From: Cytobacillus luteolus
GTDB lineage: Bacteria; Bacillota; Bacilli; Bacillales; Bacillaceae_L
Length of the DNA: 64,000 nt
Assembly: GCF_017873715.1 (NCBI RefSeq)
Contig: NZ_JAGGKM010000005.1
Coordinates: 310,001-374,000 of the forward strand
Direction: 5' to 3'
Shown piece after piece: positions 1-7,431 of this stretch. The notes beneath the pieces are model-generated. The model was not told where the DNA came from. It searched no databases and worked only from the letters and a program-made list of their open reading frames with translations. How positions within the stretch are numbered: position 1 is the first letter of the stretch; each line of letters begins with the position of its first letter. Made by a program: the position numbers and the translations under genes.

Positions 1-198
1 GTTGCAAAATATATCATGAAAGCTCAAATTCGTAACAACCTAGAACGTCAAGAGGTTGCAAAAGGTCAAGCAGTTCATCCGAAAGATGGCGACGAAAAAC
101 CGAAGAAGAAACCGGTTAAAAAGTCTCTAGACGTTGGGCGAAATGACGCTTGTATTTGTGGAAGTGGCAAGAAGTATAAAAACTGTTGTGGTCAATAA
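1..198 (+). CDS. secA: Protein translocase subunit SecA, C-terminal end only
   Basis: Only the last 65 codons are in the window and the reading frame is open from base 1. SecA is the ATP-driven motor that pushes preproteins through SecYEG. The visible part is a charged Lys-rich linker followed by the C-terminal zinc-binding motif [15 protein letters not shown], the Cys-rich tail of full-length SecA that contacts SecB or phospholipid. It lies directly upstream of prfB, the order known in B. subtilis, which supports the call. A hairpin just after the stop separates it from prfB. Confidence 0.95.
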   Translation, partial: VAKYIMKAQIRNNLERQEVAKGQAVHPKDGDEKPKKKPVKKSLDVGRNDACICGSGKKYKNCCGQ

Positions 199-205
199 AG
201 AAATC

Positions 206-234
206 AAGGTGAGAGGCTTTTCTCTCACCTTTTA
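206..234 (+). terminator. Intrinsic terminator after secA
   Basis: AAGGTGAGAG (206-215) pairs with CTCTCACCTT (222-231) around a 6-nt loop, followed by a short T run. It lies between the secA stop and the prfB start, so it probably ends or attenuates the secA transcript. Confidence 0.7.
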
Positions 235-263
235 AGATTGACATCATTTTATGAGGTGAACGT

Positions 264-1365
264 ATGGAACTAGTAGAGATAAAACAAGAGCTTGAAAAAA
301 TGGATAAACGTTTAAACGACTTTAGGGGGTCTCTTTGACTTAGAGGCTAAGCAAGCACGAATTACAGAGCTAGAGGAGCAAATGACAATGCCGAATTTCT
401 GGGACAGTCAATCTGCTGCTCAGAATGTGATTAACGAATCAAATGCCTTAAAAGAATCAGTAGATCAATTCACAGAGCTATCAGAGAACTATGAAAACCT
501 TCAACTAACGTATGAGCTTGTAAAAGAAGAGCCAGATGAAGAGCTATTAGCTGAACTTGTGACTGAAATCAAGGCTCTATCAAAAGAGCTAAATGAATTC
601 GAACTCCAGTTATTATTAAGTGGAGAGCATGATAAAAACAATGCCATCCTAGAGCTTCACCCCGGAGCTGGTGGTACAGAGTCTCAAGATTGGGGTTCAA
701 TGCTCCTTCGTATGTACACTCGCTGGGCTGAGAAAAAAGGCTACAAGGTAGAGACACTAGACTACTTACCTGGAGATGAAGCGGGTATCAAGAGTGTTAC
801 CCTATTAATTAAAGGACACAATGCGTATGGCTACTTAAAAGCAGAAAAAGGGGTTCATCGACTCGTCCGTATTTCTCCTTTCGATGCATCAGGCCGTCGC
901 CATACTTCCTTCGTATCTTGTGAAGTTATGCCTGAATTCAATGACGAAATTGATATTGAGATTCGTACGGAAGACTTAAAAGTTGATACGTACCGTGCAA
1001 GTGGAGCGGGTGGGCAGCATATCAATACAACCGACTCAGCGGTTCGTATAACCCATACTCCAACAAATACGGTAGTAACTTGTCAAACAGAGCGTTCACA
1101 AATTAAAAACCGTGAACGTGCGATGAAAATGCTTCAAGCTAAGCTTTACCAATTGAAGATAGAGGAGCAAGAGGCTGAGTTAGCAGAAATTCGTGGAGAA
1201 CAAAAGGACATTGGATGGGGAAGCCAAATCCGTTCTTACGTCTTCCACCCCTATTCGCTAGTAAAAGATCACCGTACCAACACTGAGGTAGGAAATACCC
1301 AAAGTGTAATGGATGGTGACTTGGATCCATTTATTGATGCGTACCTACGTTCTAAATTAAATTAA
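264..1365 (+). CDS. prfB: Peptide chain release factor 2 with programmed +1 frameshift
   Basis: RF2 releases the finished peptide at UGA and UAA codons. Translation starts at ATG 264 and runs 24 codons to an in-frame TGA at 336-338. A +1 slip after CTT (333-335) continues in the frame that ends at 1365, giving about 366 residues, the usual RF2 length. The downstream frame carries the stop-codon tripeptide SPF and the catalytic GGQ motif ([15 protein letters not shown]). The slip site has the classic parts: an internal SD-like AGGGGG at 324-329, then CTT TGA C. The frameshift makes production depend on RF2 level, because low RF2 lets the ribosome slip. An annotation that starts at 382 would miss the N-terminus. 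Confidence 0.97.
324..339 (+). promoter_or_regulatory. prfB programmed +1 frameshift signal
   Basis: AGGGGG at 324-329 sits 3 nt before CTTTGAC (333-339). This is the conserved RF2 recoding element: the internal SD stimulates slippage of the P-site tRNA(Leu) from CTT to TTT when the in-frame TGA is decoded slowly. Confidence 0.95.
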
Positions 1366-1376
1366 ACACTATGTAA

Positions 1377-1406
1377 CCATCGAACAACTCTGTTCGATGG
1401 TTTTTT
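1377..1406 (+). terminator. Intrinsic terminator after prfB
   Basis: CCATCGAACA (1377-1386) and TGTTCGATGG (1391-1400) form a perfect 10-bp stem with a 4-nt loop, followed by six T. Confidence 0.92.
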
Positions 1407-1425
1407 GTATTTATTTACCACTATA

Positions 1426-1449
1426 TAAGACAAAATATATAGCCGATAT
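1426..1449 (+). promoter_or_regulatory. Possible SigD-type promoter upstream of the chemoreceptor gene
   Basis: GCCGATAT at 1442-1449 is identical to the SigD (flagellar/chemotaxis sigma) -10 consensus. A TAAG lies at 1426-1429, but the gap is only 12 bp, shorter than the usual ~15, so the -35 is weak. The site is about 220 bp upstream of a methyl-accepting protein gene, a typical SigD target. Confidence 0.4.
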
Positions 1450-1666
1450 ATGAGATACAGAAACCTTAGCTTCGAGATATTTCAAATGATATATTAAGAT
1501 AGTAAAAACAAGCAATTATAAATAAAATCTAGTTTTACACTATTTACCAAGTGTTAATGTTTTTTTCATACTTTTGTATTAATTCCAACAATTTTCGACA
1601 ACTTATTTCTTTTGGTATAAAAATATTGTAAAATTGTACTAGTATCAACAATTGGGGGGATTCTTT

Positions 1667-3160
1667 ATGTCAGAGCAAGTCAATTCACTTAAGCAGTTAC
1701 GGTTACTAGACATTACTCGTAAAAATAAACTAGTAGCAACCGTAACATTCATTTCAGTTATTTTAGCTATTATTGTTGACATTGCAATTAAACAGCCTTT
1801 ATCTATGATTCTAACCATTGCGATCGGAGGAGGACTATTTGTCCTGATTCTATTTTTACTAAACCACAAGAAAATTTGGATTACTAAAACTCCTTATTTT
1901 TCAATAGTAGGTTTGAGTGTTGTTTTGTATTTTATTATGATTGCTAGTGAATCAGTAACAATGATTCTAATTCCGTTTTACTTGTTAACGACAATTGCAA
2001 TTTATAACATGCGCTCTACATTAATTACTGGAGTTGTATTTGCAGTAGCATTAAGTGCTAACTTCTTTTATATCTCTAGTGCTACCCTTCAATTCGATTT
2101 AAGAGTCATTGTTACTTATTATTTATTATTTTCACTTATTGTCTTAACTCTTATATTTTTAAATCGAGTATCACTCAAAATGCAGAGCGATATGAATGAA
2201 TTACAACAAAAAACACAATTGTTATTTGATCAACAGACTAAACAGGGTGAGCAGCTGATTGAAGGGACGAAAACAATTAGTGAAAACCTTGGTAAAGTAC
2301 GTGTTCAAAGTGAAGAGCAGCTTCATTCTTTTAATGAAATGAGTATAGCAGTTGGAGAAATCTCTTCTGGTATGGCTACTCAAAACGAGGCAGCTAGCAC
2401 AATTACAGAATCAATTGAGAGTCTTAATCTGACGGTTGTCAAGTTAGTAAACGCTGCAAGTAACTTAGGATCTCAAACAGATGAAGCGAATGGAGCTTCA
2501 AAAGCTGGTAGCGAAACAGTTAATACTTTATTGTCGAAAATCTCAGAGTTCCAAAAATCGATCGACAGTATGTCAACAACGATGAACCAGTTAGTTGAAA
2601 AGATTCATGAAACGACTGGATTTACAGATCATATCCAAGAAATTGCGTCTCAAACAAACTTACTAGCACTAAACGCTTCGATTGAGGCAGCACGTGCGGG
2701 TGAAAGTGGAAAAGGCTTTGCAGTAGTAGCTGAAGAAATTCGAAAGTTATCATCAGTAACGTCAAATGCGGCAGACCGTATTTCTACGAACCTTTTACAG
2801 GTTAATGAAAGTACAAAAGTCTCAAAAACACAAATGGAAGAAAATGCGAAGAAAATGGTTGAGAGTGTAGACCTTACTAAGCAAACAATGGATGCCTTCT
2901 CAAGAATTGATAAAACCGTCAATGAATTAAACAGCACAGTAGACCACTTTGAGGAAATTACTTCGGTCATTGGCACATCTTCAAAAGCAATCGAAACATC
3001 CGTTGGTGACTTTGCAGCCATAATAGAAGAAACAACAGCATCACTAGAAGAAATCTCAGCATCACTCGAAAACCACAACAACCAAAACAGCCAGCTTGTC
3101 TCCTTCATCCAAAACACGGACAACGCTACAGCTAAGTTGGTTGAGTTAGTAAAAGAATAA
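1667..3160 (+). CDS. Methyl-accepting chemotaxis protein-like receptor with six TM helices
   Basis: The protein has 497 residues. The start at ATG 1667 is chosen because GGGGGGA at 1654-1660 is a well-placed SD; a TTG at 1652 would include that SD in the coding region. The N-terminal ~180 residues form about six hydrophobic helices with short loops and no clear extracellular sensor domain. The rest is a long coiled coil with the conserved MCP signalling hairpin tip near residue 325 ([20 protein letters not shown], then [15 protein letters not shown]), where CheA and CheW bind. It should pass a membrane-linked signal to CheA; the signal is unknown. No HAMP domain is obvious. It is monocistronic, with its own terminator. 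Confidence 0.88.
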   Translation: MSEQVNSLKQLRLLDITRKNKLVATVTFISVILAIIVDIAIKQPLSMILTIAIGGGLFVLILFLLNHKKIWITKTPYFSIVGLSVVLYFIMIASESVTMILIPFYLLTTIAIYNMRSTLITGVVFAVALSANFFYISSATLQFDLRVIVTYYLLFSLIVLTLIFLNRVSLKMQSDMNELQQKTQLLFDQQTKQGEQLIEGTKTISENLGKVRVQSEEQLHSFNEMSIAVGEISSGMATQNEAASTITESIESLNLTVVKLVNAASNLGSQTDEANGASKAGSETVNTLLSKISEFQKSIDSMSTTMNQLVEKIHETTGFTDHIQEIASQTNLLALNASIEAARAGESGKGFAVVAEEIRKLSSVTSNAADRISTNLLQVNESTKVSKTQMEENAKKMVESVDLTKQTMDAFSRIDKTVNELNSTVDHFEEITSVIGTSSKAIETSVGDFAAIIEETTASLEEISASLENHNNQNSQLVSFIQNTDNATAKLVELVKE

Positions 3161-3166
3161 CCGTGG

Positions 3167-3196
3167 AACCTCTGGATGTTTTCAGAGGTTTTTTTG
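3167..3196 (+). terminator. Intrinsic terminator after the chemoreceptor gene
   Basis: AACCTCTG (3167-3174) pairs with CAGAGGTT (3183-3190), followed by a T run. Confidence 0.88.
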
Positions 3197-3207
3197 TTTG
3201 ATGTTTA

Positions 3208-3234
3208 TTCGACAAATGCCACGTATCTGTCGAA
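3208..3234 (+). repeat. 27-bp palindromic repeat, copy 1 (variant)
   Basis: This imperfect palindrome starts TTCGACAAATGCCACG and ends TCTGTCGAA. It belongs to a family of five in this window (others at 3257, 3306, 46692 and 46741). All share TTCGACAA / TTGTCGAA-type arms around a GTG or CAC centre. Copy 1 is the most diverged. Confidence 0.8.
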
Positions 3235-3256
3235 TTCTTCAGGATTGGGGGATGTG

Positions 3257-3283
3257 TTCGACAAGTGCGTGGCATTTGTCGAA
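3257..3283 (+). repeat. 27-bp palindromic repeat, copy 2
   Basis: The arms TTCGACAAGTGC and GCATTTGTCGAA flank a GTG centre, making a 12-bp hairpin with one G:T-type mismatch. It is identical to the copy at 3306-3332. Confidence 0.85.
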
Positions 3284-3305
3284 CGGGCAATAACCTCGCT
3301 CAGCA

Positions 3306-3332
3306 TTCGACAAGTGCGTGGCATTTGTCGAA
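3306..3332 (+). repeat. 27-bp palindromic repeat, copy 3
   Basis: It is identical over 27 bp to the copy at 3257-3283. Start-to-start spacings of the three local copies are 49 bp, so they form a loose cluster upstream of yvjA. Confidence 0.85.
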
Positions 3333-3452
3333 TCCTTCGCATGCATCCACCCACATTGACACAAACTATTCACAAAAGCACAAAATCCGTCTTGAAGTTG
3401 CTGTATCAGCAAAACAAGAATTTTGTCGCTTTAACACGTTATACCAATGGCG

Positions 3453-3481
3453 TTTACACATTTACACACCCGTGCTATACT
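3453..3481 (+). promoter_or_regulatory. SigA-type promoter for yvjA
   Basis: TTTACA (3453-3458) and TATACT (3476-3481) are separated by 17 bp, about 55 bp upstream of the yvjA start. Confidence 0.7.
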
Positions 3482-3536
3482 CTCAAAGGTTGTATGAACA
3501 ACTGTTAGTATTCGCAGTGTTTGGGGGAAATAAATT

Positions 3537-4415
3537 ATGATGATGTCAGCAAAACAAAGACGTAGAAATAATACATTTAATCCTAGGATTCAATTACTCA
3601 AGGAGTATATTTACATATTAATTGGCTCAGCAATCGTCGGGATTGGATTCAACTTATTTCTATTACCAAACAGAGTTGCTTCTGGTGGAGTAAGTGGGAT
3701 AAGTACAATTTTTGATTCATTATTCGGGTGGGAACCGGCCTTTGTTCAATGGGCTTTCAATATTCCACTTTTTATAGCAGGTGTTATTTTTCTAGGAAGA
3801 CAGTACGGAATTAAAACATTAATAGGAACACTCTTTTTACCATTTGTCGTTTTCCTTACAAGAGACATGGAGCCTGCCACATTAGACCCACTATTAGGTG
3901 CCCTGTTCGGTGGAGTGGTAGTAGGTATAGGATTAGGATTGGCGTTCAGGGGAAATGCTTCGACAGGTGGAACGGACCTGGCAGCACAAATCGTGAATAA
4001 GTTCACAGGTTTATCTCTTGGTACATGTGTTGCCCTAATTGATGGAATGATTGTTATTGCAGCAGCTTTTGTTTTTGACCTTGAAGGTGGCCTTTATGCT
4101 TTAATTGGTTTGTTTGCAACGAGTAAAACAATCGATTTAGTTCAAGTAGGCTTTGGTTATTCAAAGATGGCTATTATTATCACTACTAAACAAGATGAAG
4201 TGAGCAAGGGAATCTTTGAAAAAATTGATAGAGGGGTTACAAGACTATCAGCAGTGGGCGGTTATACAGATGATGAGCGTCCAATCCTTATGTGTGTCGT
4301 TGATCAAACAGAATTCACTAAATTGAAACAATTGGTCAAAAGCATTGATGCGTCTGCGTTTGTCGTGGTTATGGACGCTTCCGAGGTGTTGGGGGAGGGT
4401 TTTAAACGAGCGTAA
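3537..4415 (+). CDS. yvjA: YitT-family membrane protein (YvjA-like)
   Basis: This 292-residue protein starts with three tandem ATG codons (3537, 3540, 3543) behind the SD GGGGGAAA at 3523-3530; the exact start is uncertain by two codons. The N-terminal two thirds have about five TM helices with Gly-rich motifs such as LPNRVASGGVSGIS and STGGTDLAAQIV, typical of the YitT (DUF161) family. The C-terminal ~85 residues (KMAIIITTKQDEVSKGIFEK onward) match a soluble DUF2179-type domain. The function is not established for the family; transport has been suggested. Position between prfB and cccB matches B. subtilis yvjA. Confidence 0.85.
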   Translation: MMMSAKQRRRNNTFNPRIQLLKEYIYILIGSAIVGIGFNLFLLPNRVASGGVSGISTIFDSLFGWEPAFVQWAFNIPLFIAGVIFLGRQYGIKTLIGTLFLPFVVFLTRDMEPATLDPLLGALFGGVVVGIGLGLAFRGNASTGGTDLAAQIVNKFTGLSLGTCVALIDGMIVIAAAFVFDLEGGLYALIGLFATSKTIDLVQVGFGYSKMAIIITTKQDEVSKGIFEKIDRGVTRLSAVGGYTDDERPILMCVVDQTEFTKLKQLVKSIDASAFVVVMDASEVLGEGFKRA

Positions 4416-4467
4416 ATTGGTTATAATAGAGATGTATTTCCAAATATTACTCTAGGGGGAGTATTGT

Positions 4468-4800
4468 GTGAAGAAAAAGCTACTTGCTTTACTATTCGGA
4501 ACATCGCTAGTGCTAGCAGCATGCGGCGGTGGAGGCGATAATGCAGCTGAACCGGCTGATACTGGGGATGCAGGCGCTACAACTGCAAACGCCGAAAAAA
4601 TCTATCAACAAAGCTGTGCAGCATGTCACGGTGGAGATTTAACTGGAGGAGCTGGACCTGCATTGAATGCTGTAGGATCTAAGTACTCTCAAGAAGAAAT
4701 TGAATCAATTATCTTAAAAGGCCAAGGTATCATGCAAGGTGGTATCGTTAAAGGCGAAGAAGCAACAGCTGTTGCTGCTTGGTTAGCTGGTAAGCAATAA
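4468..4800 (+). CDS. cccB: Cytochrome c-551, membrane-anchored lipoprotein
   Basis: This 110-residue protein starts at GTG 4468 with SD TAGGGGGAG. A signal peptide ends in the lipobox LAAC, so the mature protein is diacylglyceryl-anchored on the outer face of the membrane. An Ala/Gly/Asp-rich linker leads to a small class I cytochrome c domain with haem motif CAACH (about residue 50) and a distal Met candidate (IMQGG). It should carry electrons outside the membrane to a terminal oxidase. It is placed before ftsE as in B. subtilis. Confidence 0.93.
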   Translation: MKKKLLALLFGTSLVLAACGGGGDNAAEPADTGDAGATTANAEKIYQQSCAACHGGDLTGGAGPALNAVGSKYSQEEIESIILKGQGIMQGGIVKGEEATAVAAWLAGKQ

Positions 4801-4812
4801 GGTAACCAAATG

Positions 4813-4845
4813 AAGGTTTCTGTCATTGACGGAGGCCTTTTTTGT
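4813..4845 (+). terminator. Intrinsic terminator after cccB
   Basis: AAGGTTTCTGTCA (4813-4825) pairs with TGACGGAGGCCTT (4827-4839), allowing three G:U pairs, and a T-rich run follows. The top of the stem must open to make a loop. Confidence 0.8.
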
Positions 4846-4856
4846 TTTTTGGTTTT

Positions 4857-5481
4857 GAGTCTACGACTTATTCAGCCAGGTTTCGCTATAATCGCATCAA
4901 CGAGTCCGAATCAGCCACTTATTCAGACAGGTTATCCTGCAAACGCACCAAACGTGTCCGAATCCAGCAGTTATTCAGACAGGTTCCCTTGCAATCGCAC
5001 CAAACGCGTCGGAATCCACCCCTTATTCAGCCAGGTTTCCCTGTAACCTCATCCAACGAGTCGGAATCCACCCTTTATTCAGCCAGGTTTCCTTGTAACC
5101 TCATCCAACGAGTCGGAATCCATCACTTATTCAGCCAGGTTTCCTTGTAACCCCATCAAACGAGTCGGAATCCAGCACTTATTTAGACAGGTTCGCCTGT
5201 ACCCACACCAAACGAGTCGGAATCCATCACTTATTCAGACAGGTTTCCCTGTAACCTCATCCAACGAGTCGGAATCCACCCCTTATTCAGACAGGTTTCC
5301 CTATAAGCCCATCCAACGAGTCGGAATCCAGCAGTTATTTAGACAGGTTCGCCTGTACCCACACCAAACGAGACCGAATCCGCCACTAATTCAGCCAGGT
5401 TCGCCTGTACCCACACCAAACGAGTCGGAATCCGTCACTTATTCAGCCAGGTTCCCCCTGCAACCTCACCAACCCCTACCG
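4857..5481 (+). repeat. Array of 52-bp units with palindromic core (array 1, about 12 units)
   Basis: Non-coding tandem array. The conserved GTCGGAATCC-like segment recurs at 4904, 4956, 5008, 5060, 5112, 5164, 5216, 5268, 5320, 5372 and 5424, exactly 52 bp apart ten times with no indels, although units differ by substitutions. Each unit is a ~35-bp imperfect palindrome, with arms like AACGAGTCGGAAT and ATTCAGACAGGTT around ~9 bp, plus a ~17-bp C-rich linker such as CCTGTAACCTCATCC. The first and last units are degraded. Because 52 is not a multiple of 3, the reading frames across it are fortuitous. A related array in reverse orientation lies at 57850-58125. Confidence 0.93.
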
Positions 5482-5757
5482 AACCTAAATCTCACCTCTA
5501 CAATACAGCCTTCTCCAAACATATTCATGTTCCTCTACACAATAATTATTCCAACATATGACAAAAATCCCTCCATGAAATAAAAATGTAATAATTTTAG
5601 GTCTGATTTTGGCGAAATATGATGGTATAATGAAAAAGGTGAGAAAGAATTATACTATTTTGTAGAAAAGTAAAATATTAGATTCGGCATTTCTGATAGA
5701 AGAATGTCGTCAAAAACATAAGGGTTTGACTATAAACTAACAATCAGGTGAATGATC
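5482..5757 (+). other. Leader and promoter region of ftsEX
   Basis: There is no gene here. The stretch holds the extended -10 promoter at 5623-5631, then a ~125-nt leader with a possible hairpin near 5684-5709 (GGCATTTCT / AGAATGTC). I see no known riboswitch. Confidence 0.5.
5623..5631 (+). promoter_or_regulatory. Extended -10 promoter for ftsEX
   Basis: TGGTATAAT (5623-5631) is an extended -10 (TGn plus TATAAT). The -35 region (TCTGAT near 5602) is poor. It lies ~127 bp upstream of ftsE. Confidence 0.6.
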
Positions 5758-6444
5758 ATGATAGAAATGCTAGATGTATATAAAAAATACCCTAACGGCG
5801 TCCTCGCAGTTAATGGGATTAGTATAAAGATAAAACAAGGTGAATTTGTCTATGTTGTTGGACCAAGTGGTGCAGGGAAGTCAACTTTTATCAAAATGAT
5901 GTACCGTGAGGAAAAACCAACAAAAGGTGTCATTATGATAAATGGAATCAACCTTTCAAAGTTGAAGGAAAAAAAGGTTCCACTTTTACGAAGAAATATT
6001 GGTGTCGTGTTTCAAGATTTTAAACTATTACCAAAACTATCAGTATATGAAAATGTTGCCTTTGCCTTAGAGGTCATCGAAGAAAATCCACGTCATATTA
6101 AAAAGCGTGTCATGGATGTTTTAGACCTAGTTAAGTTAAAACATAAAGCTAGATTTTTACCAGACGAGCTGTCAGGTGGAGAGCAACAACGTGTATCAAT
6201 TGCTAGATCAATTGTAAATGCACCAGGCGTAATGATTGCGGATGAGCCTACAGGAAACCTTGACCCTGAAACGTCGTGGGAAATTATGAGGATTTTTGAA
6301 GAAATTAATAACCGTGGTACTACCATTGTTATGGCTACACACAACCGTGAAATTGTTAATACAATTAAGAAGCGTGTAATTGCCGTTGAAAATGGAAAAA
6401 TTGCACGTGATGAAGTTAGGGGTGACTACGGCTATGAAGTTTAG
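5758..6444 (+). CDS. ftsE: Cell-division ABC transporter ATP-binding protein FtsE
   Basis: This 228-residue ATPase has Walker A GPSGAGKS, Q-loop VVFQDFKLLP, signature LSGGEQQR, Walker B VMIADEPTGNLD and H-loop MATHNRE. With FtsX it forms a type VII ABC system that converts cytoplasmic ATP hydrolysis into control of peptidoglycan hydrolysis outside. Start ATG 5758 is preferred over 5752 because SD AGGTGA (5746-5751) is too close to 5752, and B. subtilis FtsE also begins MIEM. Its 3' end overlaps ftsX by 11 bp, so the two are translationally coupled. Confidence 0.96.
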   Translation: MIEMLDVYKKYPNGVLAVNGISIKIKQGEFVYVVGPSGAGKSTFIKMMYREEKPTKGVIMINGINLSKLKEKKVPLLRRNIGVVFQDFKLLPKLSVYENVAFALEVIEENPRHIKKRVMDVLDLVKLKHKARFLPDELSGGEQQRVSIARSIVNAPGVMIADEPTGNLDPETSWEIMRIFEEINNRGTTIVMATHNREIVNTIKKRVIAVENGKIARDEVRGDYGYEV

Positions 6445-7327
6445 TACCTTAATTCGTCATTTACGTGAGAGCATCAAGAACCTTGGACGTAATGGCTGGA
6501 TGACATTTGCCTCCGTTAGTGCTGTGACCGTAACCCTATTACTTGTAGGTGTCTTTATCGTTATAATGATGAACCTAAATAGCATGGCTACTTCCATTGA
6601 AGAAGATGTGCGTATACGTGTTCATATTGACCTTACAGCTACACCTGAAGATCAGGAAGAGCTCAGAAAACAAATCGAAAAAATACCACAGGTATCAGAA
6701 ATCGTGTTTTCATCCAAAGATGAAGAGCTTGAAAATTTGAAAAAAAGCTTGGGGGATGAAGGGTCTATCTTCGCACTAGTTGAACAAAATAATCCATTAC
6801 ATGATGTTTTTGTTGTAAAAACAACAGTACCGAATGATATTTCGGTTGTTGCTAAAAAAATTGAACGTTTTTCAAATGTAGCTTCAGCTAAATATGGACA
6901 AGGTGAAATTGAAAAGTTATTTAGTGCAGTAGAGATCTCTCGTAATATTGGACTCGCATTAATTATGGGACTAATATTTACAGCGATGTTCTTAATCTCT
7001 AACACTATTAAAATAACGATTGTTGCCAGAAGAAAAGAAATTGAAATTATGAAACTAGTAGGAGCTACGAATTCATTTATTCGCTGGCCGTTTTTCCTAG
7101 AAGGTCTATTTTTAGGGGCATTGGGTTCAATTATTCCAATTTCAGTGATTCTAGGTTCTTATAATTATCTTTTAGATTTGATACAACCCAAATTAGCAGG
7201 AACATTTTTTCAATTACTTCCATTCCAACCATTTGCCATCCAGGTTGCTATCCTTCTAGTATCAATTGGTTCGATTATCGGAGTTTGGGGAAGCTTAATG
7301 TCAGTTCGTAAATTCTTAAGAGTTTAA
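6434..7327 (+). CDS. ftsX: Cell-division ABC transporter permease FtsX
   Basis: This 297-residue protein starts at ATG 6434 behind GGGGTGA and overlaps ftsE. A frame opening at 6380 is an upstream extension only. The N-terminal motif GRNGWMTFASVSAVTVTLLL begins TM1, followed by an extracellular loop of ~110 residues (SMATSIEEDVRIRV onward) that in this family contacts the hydrolase partner. Three C-terminal TM helices follow (FtsX domain). The next gene encodes a coiled-coil M23 protein, which is the likely partner. Confidence 0.95.
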   Translation: MKFSTLIRHLRESIKNLGRNGWMTFASVSAVTVTLLLVGVFIVIMMNLNSMATSIEEDVRIRVHIDLTATPEDQEELRKQIEKIPQVSEIVFSSKDEELENLKKSLGDEGSIFALVEQNNPLHDVFVVKTTVPNDISVVAKKIERFSNVASAKYGQGEIEKLFSAVEISRNIGLALIMGLIFTAMFLISNTIKITIVARRKEIEIMKLVGATNSFIRWPFFLEGLFLGALGSIIPISVILGSYNYLLDLIQPKLAGTFFQLLPFQPFAIQVAILLVSIGSIIGVWGSLMSVRKFLRV

Positions 7328-7431
7328 TAGTTTTTATAAAAGAAAGATATGGTATCTGTACTTCATGAAGTCACTTAACCTCAAGCGTTCGTTACCATGA
7401 CCATTGAAAATAGAAGGGAGTAACAGGATAA

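Noticed and set aside
2650-3123. 157-codon frame antisense to the chemoreceptor
   Set aside because: It is a Ser/Val-rich shadow of the conserved MCP coding frame without a start site.
3176-3540. Frames of 110 and 91 codons upstream of yvjA
   Set aside because: They cover a terminator, three palindromic repeats and the yvjA promoter; no SD.
4810-5150. Plus-strand frames of 78 and 102 codons
   Set aside because: They run through the 52-bp array; the period is not a multiple of 3 and there is no ribosome site. They are artefacts of the repeat.
4857-5481. CRISPR array
   Set aside because: The period and palindromic repeats look CRISPR-like, but the 17-bp linkers are related to each other rather than unique, cores are degenerate and no cas gene is present.
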